From Faecalicatena_A orotica (GTDB taxonomy: Bacteria; Bacillota; Clostridia; Lachnospirales; Lachnospiraceae): a stretch of 64,000 nt of DNA. The stretch is taken from the NCBI RefSeq assembly GCF_040545875.1, contig NZ_JBEPMR010000007.1; one strand, written 5' to 3'. The position numbers and the translations under genes are program-made. The notes below the pieces were generated by a model that made no database searches, was not told where the DNA came from, and saw only the letters and a program-made list of their open reading frames with translations. Positions 34,186 through 43,450 of the stretch are shown here, one piece after another; positions within the stretch are counted from its first letter, which is position 1; each line of letters starts with the position of its first letter.

Positions 34186-37100
34186 ATCTGATTTAACTTC
34201 TTGTTCCTTGAAATGCATCTTCCTAAGAGCTCCATCATCTTATCTACGTCAATCGGTTTTGATAAGTGTCCATCCATACCGCTGTCCATTGATTTTTTCG
34301 TATCCTCATCAAATGCATTGGCAGTAAGTGCAATGATCGGTATTGATCTGGCATCCGCCCGCCGGGATGTCCTGATCCTGCGGGCAGACTCCAGACCGTC
34401 CATTACAGGCATACGGATATCCATCAGCACGGCATCGTACGTCCCAGGCTCTGCCCGGCAGTATGCCTCCAGCGCCCCAAGTCCATCAGATACACAGGTG
34501 ACTGTGAATCCATGCATCTCGAGGATGGTCTTTGCGATCTCACTGTTCATTTCATTGTCTTCTGCTAAAAGAATATGGCATCCAGTAAAGTCCATAACCG
34601 GACCCTGCTGCTCATCCTGTTCATCCGTTTTTTTCTCTTCTTTTGCATAATCCAGTATCAGGGTAAAGAAAAATTCGGATCCTTTTCCAACTTCACTGCG
34701 TACTTCCAGTGTCCCGCCCATCATCTGAATGAGACGGCTGGATATGGAAAGGCCCAGCCCTGTCCCGCCGTACACAGCCGCCGTTGCAGAGTCTGCCTGT
34801 TCAAAGGCATTGAAAATACGCGACATCGCTGCCTCTTCTATTCCGATGCCGGTATCTGTCACGGAAAAACGCAGCACCGCTTTCGGCTCCTCTTCCAGTG
34901 TCTCTACGCGCACAACTACACTTCCCTGATCTGTAAATTTAATTGCATTTCCGATAATGTTGACCAGTACCTGATTCAGCCGCAGGCTGTCCGCTGCCAG
35001 ACAGCATCTCTTACGATATTCATTTTCAAACAGCAGAGACAGATGCTTTTCTGCCGCCTGCACACGGAACATGGACTCCAAATTCATAAGCAGTTGGGGC
35101 AGATCCACGGCACTATAGCCCAATTCCATTTTGCCGCTCTCAATGCGTGACATATCCAGTATGTCATTAATAAGCTCGATCAGGTACGTGTTGGCCGATT
35201 CGATTTTCTCCAGGCATTCCCGCGTCTTTTCCCTGTCACCGAGCACACTTTTTGCAATCGTTGTCATGCCGCTGATCGCGTTCATGGGAGTCCGGATTTC
35301 ATGGGACATTCTGGAAAGGAAATCCGTTTTTGCCTGACTGACCGCATCTGCTTTTGATTTCATGATAAACGACGGGACAATCTTGACCAGTTCTTTCAAA
35401 AGCTTTCTCTGCTCTTTCGTCCACTCATACCCTTCCTGATCCACCTCGAAGCTCATTGAACCCGCATACTCCCCGTAATTCCAGATACCCGCATGAAGGC
35501 AGGATGGAAAACGGGAAATTCCCTCTCTTACATTCTCCTGAGCCAGACCATCCTCATCATACATATGTGCACAGATATCAAAGTCTTCTTCCGAAGCATA
35601 AAAATCCTGCCCCAGCTGGAGGTCAGCCCTGTTACGTGCCCACTGGTAAGAAAAGTGATAGCTTAAATAAGCTTTGCTTGCCTCAATAATCGAGACCCTG
35701 TCGAAATGATAAGTCTTCCCAATTCTCGCTAGCAGCAGGAAAACAGCGTCATTCAGGTTCTTCGCCTTTCCCAGCAGATCGAGAGCAAAGGATACCAGAT
35801 CGGCTGAAGCAGCAGGCCCTCCCGCCTCAATATCATTTACCAGATGTTCCTCTGTGTACAGCTGCGTTAAGAAAACCCCCAGTTCATTGGACGTATCCAG
35901 ATAACATGCCGCCTTGCCCCTGTCATTTTCCTTTACATATTTCAAGGTACTCTCTGCACACCGGTAAAGCCCGTTGTAATCATCACAGACTTCGGTACTG
36001 CACATTCCGATGCTGACTGATACATGAACGTCTTTTTCCGTGTTCGTCAGGATATTGCGGACCAACCCTGCGATGCGCGGGCCGTTGACAGTGGCCTCAC
36101 ACTTATTGCTGTGTTTATAAAAAAGCATAAACTCGTCACCGCCAAGACGAACCTGAATATCATCCGGCCCGCTCTCCGCACGGAGGATGTCCGCGACCTC
36201 CTGCAGGATGGCATCTGCAAAAATACTGCCTTCCTTATGATTGATATCTTTGAAATTGTCCATATCAAGCAGCATCATGACCCCGTGGTCACCGGGTTCT
36301 CTGTTGTTTAAGAAGTCCAGAACACAGGCAATGCCGATTTCTTTTTTGTACAGCCCGGTAAGGCTGTCCCTTGAACGGGTCTCCAGAAGGGCCGCCTCTA
36401 CTTCTTTCTGGCGGGTGATGTCCTCTACAATCCCAATCACAAGTCTGGGGGTTTTGTCTTCCTCACTTATAATTACAGACATGGTCTCCCTGCACCAGAA
36501 AGAGCCGTTCCTCCCCCGGAATTCACAGGAAGCTGTCTTAGCCCCCTTATGAATCTTCTCGTACATCTCATAAAAAGCAGGTCTGAATTCTGCGTCCACC
36601 AGATCCCTGGCGATACTCTCAGGCATATTCTCGTAAAGCTCCTGACACTGGTACATTTCGCATGTTCTTTTCGGTACCACACATTTTTCTGTCTCGGGAT
36701 AGTAATAAAATTCACAGGTGGTCGTATGTTCCAGTGCGAGGTGGATGATCTCATTGCTGGCTTTTACCTGCTCCGACAGCCTGCTGCTGCGCAGTTCCGC
36801 TTTTTTCCGGGCATCAATATCAAGATATACACTCTGGATATATACATTGCCTTCTTTATCTTCCAGCACCTCCGCACTTCCGATGATCCAGCAGGGGGTG
36901 CCATCCTTCTGGCGTACCCTGTACTCGTACCGCCTCATATCTCCGGGCTTCTGCAGGCCGCGTGCCTCCCGGAGAACCTGGTCACGGTCCTCCTCCACAA
37001 CCAGGCCCGCCAGATCCCACTCTTTGATCTTCCAGAATTCTTCTTCCGTATAACCGAACAGACGGACGGCCTCCCTGTTCGCCCTTATGAAAACCACCCG

Positions 37101-38042
37101 GCCGTCAGTGAGCCGGTATTGTACGATCCCGCACAGGACTGACTGGAACAGATGGTCATACTGTCCTGCCTGCCGTTTCTGTTCTTCTGCCTGCTCCTCA
37201 AGGCGCTGCCTCGACTCTATTTCCACAGTAATGTCACGCACTACACTGAGGCAGATATCACGCCCGTCCTCGGAGCGCCCCAGTTTTCCTACATCATTCA
37301 CCCAGATATAACTGCCGTCCTTTTTCCGCATCCGGTACTGCACTTCATAAGGCCTGTCCCCCAGACAGGCATCTGTCACAATACTTTCAACCAGCCCGCG
37401 GTCCTCCGGGTGTACACAATTAATCAGTTTACCATCAATAGCTTCTGTGTACTCTTCATATGTATATCCCAGATAATCCAGCAGAAAATCATTGATATAA
37501 TAAAGAGGGAAATCCGGCGGCTCCATATAGGCACCCATCATTCCCCCGGGGATGCTCCTTCCTATAATGTCAAGTGCCCTGCTCCCCAGCTGGTATTCCA
37601 TCTCGAAACGGCTGAGACCTGAGGCCGGGAAGAATTCCCCTTCCTCCTGCCGGCTGTCAGGGGTTGACGCATGAACCGCTGCAATCCTGCATTCTTCATC
37701 CTTCTGTGACACACAGACCGCACTGACCCGGAACCAGATTATATCCGCGTCCATTTCGTCCGGATATACAGATGCTGTAAGCAGAACTGCGGCACACCGT
37801 TCTGAGATCAGGACCTCTTCCAGACTTTCATATTCAATATGGCATGATCCCGGTGCCTGTGAGAACTCCATAAGCAGAGCCTGCTTTGCCTGTTCCCTTC
37901 CGTAAACCATTTCCGACCTGCCTGTCCCGACCCACTGTACCTCTTCTGTCAGGCAGTCCATTGTTGCTTCTATATCTCTCTGGGTCAGATACGCGTCGAA
38001 AAACCTCTTGACCGCTCTGACTGCATCTCCCGGCTGGATCAT
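34182..38042 (-). CDS. hybrid sensor kinase with SnoaL-like, PAS, GGDEF, GAF, HisKA/ATPase and receiver domains
   Basis: A 1286-residue soluble protein with unusually many modules. Residues about 1-125 resemble a SnoaL/NTF2-like domain (RDIEATMDCLTEEVQWVG). Three PAS domains with PAC motifs follow (about 160-540). A GGDEF domain has DSLTGLYKKE near 570 and an intact GGDEF at 634-638. A GAF-like domain covers about 745-890. HisKA has the phospho-acceptor His914 (RMSHEIRTPMN), then NAIKFT, DTGIGI and GTGLGLSIS of the ATPase. A receiver ends the protein with Asp1208 (VLMDIRMPVMDG). No membrane helix is visible. It links phosphorelay with cyclic-di-GMP chemistry; the partner proteins are unknown. 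Confidence 0.88.
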   Translation of the reverse strand: MIQPGDAVRAVKRFFDAYLTQRDIEATMDCLTEEVQWVGTGRSEMVYGREQAKQALLMEFSQAPGSCHIEYESLEEVLISERCAAVLLTASVYPDEMDADIIWFRVSAVCVSQKDEECRIAAVHASTPDSRQEEGEFFPASGLSRFEMEYQLGSRALDIIGRSIPGGMMGAYMEPPDFPLYYINDFLLDYLGYTYEEYTEAIDGKLINCVHPEDRGLVESIVTDACLGDRPYEVQYRMRKKDGSYIWVNDVGKLGRSEDGRDICLSVVRDITVEIESRQRLEEQAEEQKRQAGQYDHLFQSVLCGIVQYRLTDGRVVFIRANREAVRLFGYTEEEFWKIKEWDLAGLVVEEDRDQVLREARGLQKPGDMRRYEYRVRQKDGTPCWIIGSAEVLEDKEGNVYIQSVYLDIDARKKAELRSSRLSEQVKASNEIIHLALEHTTTCEFYYYPETEKCVVPKRTCEMYQCQELYENMPESIARDLVDAEFRPAFYEMYEKIHKGAKTASCEFRGRNGSFWCRETMSVIISEEDKTPRLVIGIVEDITRQKEVEAALLETRSRDSLTGLYKKEIGIACVLDFLNNREPGDHGVMMLLDMDNFKDINHKEGSIFADAILQEVADILRAESGPDDIQVRLGGDEFMLFYKHSNKCEATVNGPRIAGLVRNILTNTEKDVHVSVSIGMCSTEVCDDYNGLYRCAESTLKYVKENDRGKAACYLDTSNELGVFLTQLYTEEHLVNDIEAGGPAASADLVSFALDLLGKAKNLNDAVFLLLARIGKTYHFDRVSIIEASKAYLSYHFSYQWARNRADLQLGQDFYASEEDFDICAHMYDEDGLAQENVREGISRFPSCLHAGIWNYGEYAGSMSFEVDQEGYEWTKEQRKLLKELVKIVPSFIMKSKADAVSQAKTDFLSRMSHEIRTPMNAISGMTTIAKSVLGDREKTRECLEKIESANTYLIELINDILDMSRIESGKMELGYSAVDLPQLLMNLESMFRVQAAEKHLSLLFENEYRKRCCLAADSLRLNQVLVNIIGNAIKFTDQGSVVVRVETLEEEPKAVLRFSVTDTGIGIEEAAMSRIFNAFEQADSATAAVYGGTGLGLSISSRLIQMMGGTLEVRSEVGKGSEFFFTLILDYAKEEKKTDEQDEQQGPVMDFTGCHILLAEDNEMNSEIAKTILEMHGFTVTCVSDGLGALEAYCRAEPGTYDAVLMDIRMPVMDGLESARRIRTSRRADARSIPIIALTANAFDEDTKKSMDSGMDGHLSKPIDVDKMMELLGRCISRNKKLNQI

Positions 38043-38066
38043 ATCCCCACCTCTTTCTCAGGCTGG

Positions 38067-39503
38067 CTACAGCCTTGTTTTTCTGACTTTACGTATCTTC
38101 CCCTTGATTGGTTTCGCCTGCAGACATTCTAACACCTGATTTCCTTTCCCGTTCAGAACTTCCACATAGCTTATGCTCTCCCTGATATCCACAATGCCGA
38201 TATCGGACGCCTCCATCCCCTCAATACTACAGATCGTCCCTACAATATCTCCGGCACGCATCTTGGATTTACGACCGCCCCCGATTGACAGGCGGGTGAT
38301 CCCTTCATTCAGGGCAGCTCCTTTTTTGGGCTTTGCTTCTGTTTTGATACGCTGGGATTTCCAGAATGCTTTTTCCTTTTCTTCCCCTGCCAGAGGCGCC
38401 TTAATTACCGGAAGCTCCCTCCCTGTATACTTCTCCACCTGTTCCAGCATCCTTCTGTCATCAACAGTCACAAGGCTGACGGCCGTACCGCATCTGCCAT
38501 TTCTGCCTGTCCGGCCGATCCGGTGCACATAGGTTTCCTTCCCGGTCGGGAAATCGTAGTTCACCACATGGGTGATCTGTTCAAAATCAATCCCCCTTGC
38601 CGCCACATCTGTTGCAATCAGAAAACGAAAACAACCCCTCTTAAATGCGTCTACTGTCTTCAGGCGCTCCCTCTGCTCCATCTCGCCGTGCAGCATCCCA
38701 CAGAATATCCGCCTTCTCCGGAGCTTCTGGAAAAGGACATTTGTCATCTCCCTTGTACCGCAGAAAATCATGCAGCTCTGCGGGTTCTCGTCGATAAGGA
38801 CATCAAGCAGGGTTTCATACTTGCGTTCCTGGTCTGTCTCATACAGTTTCTCAGTAATTACTGGTTCCTGCTCATTTTCTGCTTCCTGAAACACAAGATC
38901 TGCATCCGGGATATATCCATCGGCAAGTTCCTGAATCTCCGGTTTCAGTGTTGCAGAAAACAGCGATACCCTGCAGCCTGCCGGGACCAGAGAGAGAATC
39001 TTCTTCACTTCATCTATAAATCCCATGTCAAGCATCAGGTCCGCCTCATCTATTACAAGCCATTCTACTTTAGCAAGCTTCAGACTCCCTCTTTCAAGGT
39101 GATCCATCATGCGCCCGGGCGTCCCTGTCACGATATGGGACTTCTGGCGCAGCGACCGGATCTGCTTGTCGATGGGAAAACCGCCGAACACTGCCACTGA
39201 CTTCAGACGCTTTTTTCTTCCGATATGGAACAGTTCCTCGCTGACCTGAACTGCCAGCTCACGGGTCGGTTCCAGTACCAGTGCCTGGGGTGCATTTTCC
39301 TCCCACCTAATGTCTTCACAGATAGGGATGGCAAACGCGGCCGTTTTCCCGCTGCCTGTGGGGGCTTTTACGATAACATTCTTCCCCGCAAGCATAGGCG
39401 GAATCACTTCCCTCTGTATTCTGGTCGGTTCTCTGTATCCCAGACCGCTTAGTGCTTCCAGAATATCTTCTGAGAGCCTGTAATTGTTAAATTCATTTGT
39501 CAT
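38067..39503 (-). CDS. DEAD-box RNA helicase, DbpA-like
   Basis: A 478-residue helicase. Q motif near 20 (GYREPTRIQREVIP), motif I APTGSGKTAAF near 60, PTRELAVQ, motif II VIDEADLML near 150, SAT in LFSATLK near 180, and the second RecA domain with ATDVAARGIDFEQITHVVNYDFP (quoted by its ends ATDVAARGID and VVNYDFP) and HRIGRTGRNG. The C-terminal 75 residues, starting at ITRLSIGGGRKSKMRAGDIVG, match the DbpA RNA-binding domain, which in family members recognises 23S rRNA hairpin 92. A role in ribosome assembly is likely. It precedes the hybrid kinase by 24 bases. Confidence 0.9.
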   Translation of the reverse strand: MTNEFNNYRLSEDILEALSGLGYREPTRIQREVIPPMLAGKNVIVKAPTGSGKTAAFAIPICEDIRWEENAPQALVLEPTRELAVQVSEELFHIGRKKRLKSVAVFGGFPIDKQIRSLRQKSHIVTGTPGRMMDHLERGSLKLAKVEWLVIDEADLMLDMGFIDEVKKILSLVPAGCRVSLFSATLKPEIQELADGYIPDADLVFQEAENEQEPVITEKLYETDQERKYETLLDVLIDENPQSCMIFCGTREMTNVLFQKLRRRRIFCGMLHGEMEQRERLKTVDAFKRGCFRFLIATDVAARGIDFEQITHVVNYDFPTGKETYVHRIGRTGRNGRCGTAVSLVTVDDRRMLEQVEKYTGRELPVIKAPLAGEEKEKAFWKSQRIKTEAKPKKGAALNEGITRLSIGGGRKSKMRAGDIVGTICSIEGMEASDIGIVDIRESISYVEVLNGKGNQVLECLQAKPIKGKIRKVRKTRL

Positions 39504-39549
39504 TCACTTTTTCCTTCTTCATTCCCGGCACTGCTCCTTCCTGCATGGA

Positions 39550-40473
39550 TCAGTTCAGGAATGTTTCTATGATTACCGCCTCTGCCTCTTCCTCTGACAG
39601 TCCGAATGTCATGAGCTTTGTCAGCTGCTCACTATTGATCCTTCCGATCGCGGCCTCATGCACGATCTGGGCATCTACATGATTCGCATTGATTTCCGGG
39701 ATCGAGCTGATCCGGGCCTGATCCATGATGATGGAATCACACTGCACATGGGCGTGGCACAGGGCATTTCCGACTGCCTTCGGGTGGAATACCTGTCTGG
39801 ATGTCCCCCTCGCAACGGATCGTGAAACGATTCTGGCTGAACTGTTCTCACCATTTAACTGCACATCCATATTCGAAACCGCGGTCTGTGCCCGGTGCGT
39901 CATAAGCTTCTCTGTTACATACAGCTTCGCTCCCTCTGCCAGTTCGATAAAGCTTTCCCGCTCTGTGGAATCTACGCCTTTAATCTGCGTGGTCTCCAGC
40001 GTAAATACTGAATTCTCGCCCACATAAATCTTGGTGACAGGGTTCAGCACCTTATCCCCGCTTCCCGTTCCTTCCGCATAATGGTTCTCCACGTATTTCA
40101 CATTCGCGTTCTTCCCTACATGGAAGGCGTGTATTCCGTCATGGCGGCTCTCGCTGCATCCGTCGTTATGGATTCCACAGCCGGCCACGATTGTGACGTC
40201 CGCCCCGTCTTCTATATAAAAGTCATTATAAACAACATCCTTCATGCCCGGCTCGGACATAACGACCGGTATGTGGACCTGCTCCTGTTCTGCCTCCCCA
40301 CTGATATAAATATCAATCCCCGGCTTATCTTCTTTTTTTACGATCCTGATATGGCGGCTGTCACCGTGGCACACTGCCATGCCGTTCAGGCGGAGGTTAA
40401 AGGCCCCTTCCTGTTTAAAACCATAAGAATCAATGACTTTGAGTACGTTTTCCGCTACTTCATTCAGCTTCAC
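39550..40473 (-). CDS. sufB: Fe-S cluster assembly scaffold SufB/SufD-type (minimal SufBC system)
   Basis: A 307-residue SufB/D-family protein, clearly shorter than the roughly 465-residue SufB of full Suf systems. The beta-helix core is present, with DVTIVAGCGIHNDGCSESRHDGIHAF (quoted by its ends DVTIVAGCGIHN and HDGIHAF), a SRSVARGTSRQVFHPKAVGN-like stretch, the HVQCDSIIMDQ segment and a closing NANHVDAQIVHEAAIGRI motif that carries the conserved His and Glu. GTG at 40473 is preferred because GGAGG lies eight bases upstream. It overlaps sufC, and together they form the two-gene system typical of Clostridia and archaea. Confidence 0.85.
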   Translation of the reverse strand: MKLNEVAENVLKVIDSYGFKQEGAFNLRLNGMAVCHGDSRHIRIVKKEDKPGIDIYISGEAEQEQVHIPVVMSEPGMKDVVYNDFYIEDGADVTIVAGCGIHNDGCSESRHDGIHAFHVGKNANVKYVENHYAEGTGSGDKVLNPVTKIYVGENSVFTLETTQIKGVDSTERESFIELAEGAKLYVTEKLMTHRAQTAVSNMDVQLNGENSSARIVSRSVARGTSRQVFHPKAVGNALCHAHVQCDSIIMDQARISSIPEINANHVDAQIVHEAAIGRINSEQLTKLMTFGLSEEEAEAVIIETFLN

Positions 40474-41209
40474 AGATCTCACCTCCCTTTTGCATGCCGC
40501 ATGTGCATGACTCTGCCTCCTGCCCGAAAAGCTGCGGCATGACCGTCTTGGCAGCCCCTATAGATTCTACCTTTCCGTCTGAAATGACCATAATACGGTC
40601 AGCCATCTGGATGATACGCTCCTGATGGGAAATCAGGATCAGGCTCTCCTTCTTGGCTTTGTGTATCTTCTCAAAACGTTTGATCAGCATGGAGAAGCTC
40701 CATAGATCGATTCCTGCCTCAGGCTCATCAAAGATACAGATGTCGTGTTTCTTTGCGAGTACCGTCGCAATCTCGATTCGCTTCATCTCCCCGCCGGAAA
40801 GCGTCGCATCCGCCTCCCTGTCAATATATTCCATCGCACATAATCCCACGCTGCTTAAGAGTGAACAGCACTCATCCTCGGAAAGCTTTGTTCCTGCCGC
40901 CAGAGATAAAAGCCGTCTTACGGTCATCCCCTTGAAACGCGGCGGCTGTTGGAATGCGAACCCCATGCCTGCTTTTGCCCGTTCATTGACCGACATGTCC
41001 GTAATATCCGTCCCATCCAGATAAATCTTCCCTGCCGTCTGCCTGTTGATCCCCATCAAAAGCTTAGCCAGTGTGGACTTGCCGCCCCCGTTCGGGCCGG
41101 TGATAACGAGCATCTCTCCGTCTTCCACCGAGAAGCTGACATCAGAGAGAATCTCAGACTGCCGGCCTTCTTCGGATACGTCATATGATAAATGTTCTAC
41201 CTTTAACAT
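40460..41209 (-). CDS. sufC: Fe-S cluster assembly ATPase SufC
   Basis: A 249-residue ABC-type ATPase of the Suf system. Walker A is ITGPNGGGKSTLAKLL near 35, the Q-loop AFQQPPRFKGMT near 88, the signature TLSGGEMKRIEIA near 138, Walker B ICIFDEPEAGIDLWS near 158 and the switch LISHQERII near 190; the FDEPEAGID form is typical of SufC. It should power cluster assembly on the SufB scaffold encoded next. The C-terminal TCGMQ segment is slightly longer than usual. No sufS, sufU or sufD is adjacent. Confidence 0.92.
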   Translation of the reverse strand: MLKVEHLSYDVSEEGRQSEILSDVSFSVEDGEMLVITGPNGGGKSTLAKLLMGINRQTAGKIYLDGTDITDMSVNERAKAGMGFAFQQPPRFKGMTVRRLLSLAAGTKLSEDECCSLLSSVGLCAMEYIDREADATLSGGEMKRIEIATVLAKKHDICIFDEPEAGIDLWSFSMLIKRFEKIHKAKKESLILISHQERIIQMADRIMVISDGKVESIGAAKTVMPQLFGQEAESCTCGMQKGGEICEAE

Positions 41210-41236
41210 CTTTGCACTTCCTTTTCTCCATGATAA

Positions 41237-42130
41237 TCACAGTTTGGCTTCCAATTCAGAAAAACGCCTGAATAAAGCCTGATAAGTATCTGCGTAGATA
41301 CTTCCGCGCCTCCAGATAAATGTAAAATCATGGCTGATCTGAAAATCCTTTAGTTCAATCTGCTTTAATTCACCGTTTTCCAGTTCTTCACGAACTGCGA
41401 CTTCATATAAAAATGTAATCCCTAAGCCCTCTTTTGTCAACTCCTTAATCGTATGGAGGCTCCCTATTTCCGCTGTTTTCACGAAATCTTCCACACAAAA
41501 GTTCTTAGAGTCAAGATAGCGTTCCAACACCTCACGTGTTCCTGATCCCGGCTCCCTAAGAAGCAGCCTTTCGTCAAACAAGTCCTCCAGTCTCTTCACC
41601 TTTCTGTGAAATGGATAAGACGGACTGCACACTGCGATGTAATCTTCAGTTGAATAATGCAGAAAATCATATTCACTTTTTTTAAAGAACCCCTCTACAA
41701 TTGCAAAATCGATGTCTCCGTGGTCCAGTTTGTGGAGCAGCTCCTGTGTATTCGCAACCTCCATGTGGAGATGCGCATCCGGATACACGCTGAGATACCG
41801 CTTCAAGATCCGCGCCATAACGATCTCCCCGACCGTCATCGTGGCGCCGAACCGGATATCCTGAAATCCTTCCGACAAATGCCGGATCTGGTTTTCCAGA
41901 GAAATCTCGTCATGCATCATAGTCATAGCCGCACTGCGCAGCATCTCTCCGGCCGGAGTCATCTTAAGCTTCTTCCCCTCATAGCGGAACAGCTTGACCT
42001 GATAGTGCTTCTCCAGATACCGTATATGCTGCGATACAGCTGGCTGTGTGATATTCAGTTCTTCTGACGCCCTTGTAAAATTCATGCACTGGCATACGGT
42101 CAAAAATGTCTCCATCCGGAAATCCTGCAT
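41237..42130 (-). CDS. LysR-family regulator divergent to yeiH
   Basis: A 297-residue regulator. The helix-turn-helix (about 5-65) has FTRASEELNITQPAVSQHIRYLE (quoted by its ends FTRASEEL and AVSQHIRYLE), followed by a CysB/CysL-like effector domain with IRFGATMTVGEIVMARIL and EPGSGTREVLERYL. The start at 42130 follows AGGGGGA. It is divergent to a YeiH-type transporter gene with inverted repeats between them. YeiH-linked LysR proteins are often related to sulfur metabolism (CysL/YeiE types); the effector here is unknown. Confidence 0.88.
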   Translation of the reverse strand: MQDFRMETFLTVCQCMNFTRASEELNITQPAVSQHIRYLEKHYQVKLFRYEGKKLKMTPAGEMLRSAAMTMMHDEISLENQIRHLSEGFQDIRFGATMTVGEIVMARILKRYLSVYPDAHLHMEVANTQELLHKLDHGDIDFAIVEGFFKKSEYDFLHYSTEDYIAVCSPSYPFHRKVKRLEDLFDERLLLREPGSGTREVLERYLDSKNFCVEDFVKTAEIGSLHTIKELTKEGLGITFLYEVAVREELENGELKQIELKDFQISHDFTFIWRRGSIYADTYQALFRRFSELEAKL

Positions 42131-42163
42131 AGTTCCCCCTCGTCTCACTGCTTTTCTATTTCT

Positions 42164-42212
42164 ATCATAATATATTTTTATGATAAAATAAAGATATATA
42201 ATTTTATTTTAT
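42164..42212. promoter_or_regulatory. two inverted repeats between lysR and yeiH
   Basis: ATCATAA (42164-42170)/TTATGAT (42178-42184) is followed at once by ATAAAATAAA (42183-42192)/TTTATTTTAT (42203-42212), a perfect 10-bp pair with a 10-base spacer. Such AT-rich dyads in a lysR intergenic region are likely LysR binding sites. Confidence 0.6.
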
Positions 42213-42352
42213 AATTTTTTTATGCTACTATAAGAACACGGCAGGATACATCCAGAATTATCCAGTTTATGCATATGGTTACTGTATACCATCAGCTCAA
42301 CTGCCGCGAAATTTAAATGTTATCTTAGTAAGAGGAATGGAGGATATTTATT

Positions 42353-43360
42353 ATGAACTTTTTGAAAAAGAACGGACCGGGGCTTTTGTTTTGTCTGATG
42401 ATTGCGGTGCCATCCTGGTTTTTAGGAAAAGCGGTGCCGGTCATCGGAGGTCCTGTTTTTTCTATATTAATCGGCATGGTCTTAACACTTCTGATCAGGC
42501 AGAAAGATACCGTACAACCGGGTATCACCTATACTTCCAAAAAAATTCTGCAGGCTGCCGTCGTATTTCTGGGATTCGGCATGAACCTGACAGAAATCCT
42601 TGCAAAAGGGCGGCAGTCACTGCCCATCATTATCTGCACAATCAGCACATCCCTGATTATTGCCTTTATCCTGTATAAAGCTTTAAAACTGGATCCGAAC
42701 AATGCCATCCTTGTCGGAGTCGGCTCCTCAATCTGCGGTGGTTCGGCCATCGCGGCAACAGCGCCGGTCATCCGCGCAACAGATGAAGAAGTCGCACAGT
42801 CTATTTCTGTCATCTTTCTGTTCAATGTACTGGCCGCTTTGATCTTTCCGACATTGGGCGGGCTGCTCCACATGAGCAATGAAGGCTTCGGGCTCTTTGC
42901 CGGAACCGCCATCAATGACACCTCTTCCGTCACCGCGGCGGCTGCGGCATGGGACGGCATTCATGCAAGCCATACACTGGAAGCTGCCGCAATCGTCAAA
43001 ATGACAAGAACTCTGGCGATTATCCCGATCACCCTTGCCCTTGCCATCTATGGGGAAAGAAAGGAAAAAAAGACCGAAGGATCTTCCTTCAGTCTCAAAA
43101 AAACGTTCCCGTATTTTGTCCTGTTCTTTATCCTTGCGGCTGTTGTAACGACCGTATTCCATCTTCCGGTCAGTGTCACAGCGCCGTTAAAAGAACTGAG
43201 TAAGTTCCTGATCATCATGGCGATGGCAGCAATCGGACTGAATACATATATTGTCACGCTCGTCAAGACCGGGGCAAAACCGATCTTCACCGGGTTCTGC
43301 TGCTGGGTCGGGATTACCGGGGTCAGTCTGCTGATGCAGCATTTCATGGGTATCTGGTAA
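42353..43360 (+). CDS. YeiH-family putative sulfate exporter
   Basis: A 335-residue membrane protein with about ten helices. It matches the YeiH/UPF0324 family: VAVPSWFLGK near 20, a SKKILQAAVVFLGFGMNL segment near 63, GVGSSICGGSAIAATAPVI near 125 and FAGTAINDTSSVTAAAAA near 183. Members are annotated as putative sulfate exporters; transport direction and substrate are little tested. GGAGG precedes the ATG. It is divergent from a LysR-type regulator and ends at a strong terminator. Confidence 0.9.
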   Translation: MNFLKKNGPGLLFCLMIAVPSWFLGKAVPVIGGPVFSILIGMVLTLLIRQKDTVQPGITYTSKKILQAAVVFLGFGMNLTEILAKGRQSLPIIICTISTSLIIAFILYKALKLDPNNAILVGVGSSICGGSAIAATAPVIRATDEEVAQSISVIFLFNVLAALIFPTLGGLLHMSNEGFGLFAGTAINDTSSVTAAAAAWDGIHASHTLEAAAIVKMTRTLAIIPITLALAIYGERKEKKTEGSSFSLKKTFPYFVLFFILAAVVTTVFHLPVSVTAPLKELSKFLIIMAMAAIGLNTYIVTLVKTGAKPIFTGFCCWVGITGVSLLMQHFMGIW

Positions 43361-43380
43361 AATTTCTGCATAAGAGAAAG

Positions 43381-43420
43381 GCCGGAATCAGACGTTATTG
43401 TCTGAATCCGGTCTTCTTTT
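43381..43420. terminator. bidirectional terminator between yeiH and carB
   Basis: A 12-bp stem (CCGGAATCAGAC at 43382-43393 with GTCTGAATCCGG at 43400-43411, perfect apart from one central pair) followed by CTTCTTTTT on the plus strand and CTTTCTCTT on the minus strand. It lies between convergent genes. Confidence 0.8.
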
Positions 43421-43450
43421 TATCTGTCAGCTTCATGATCTTTTTGCTTA

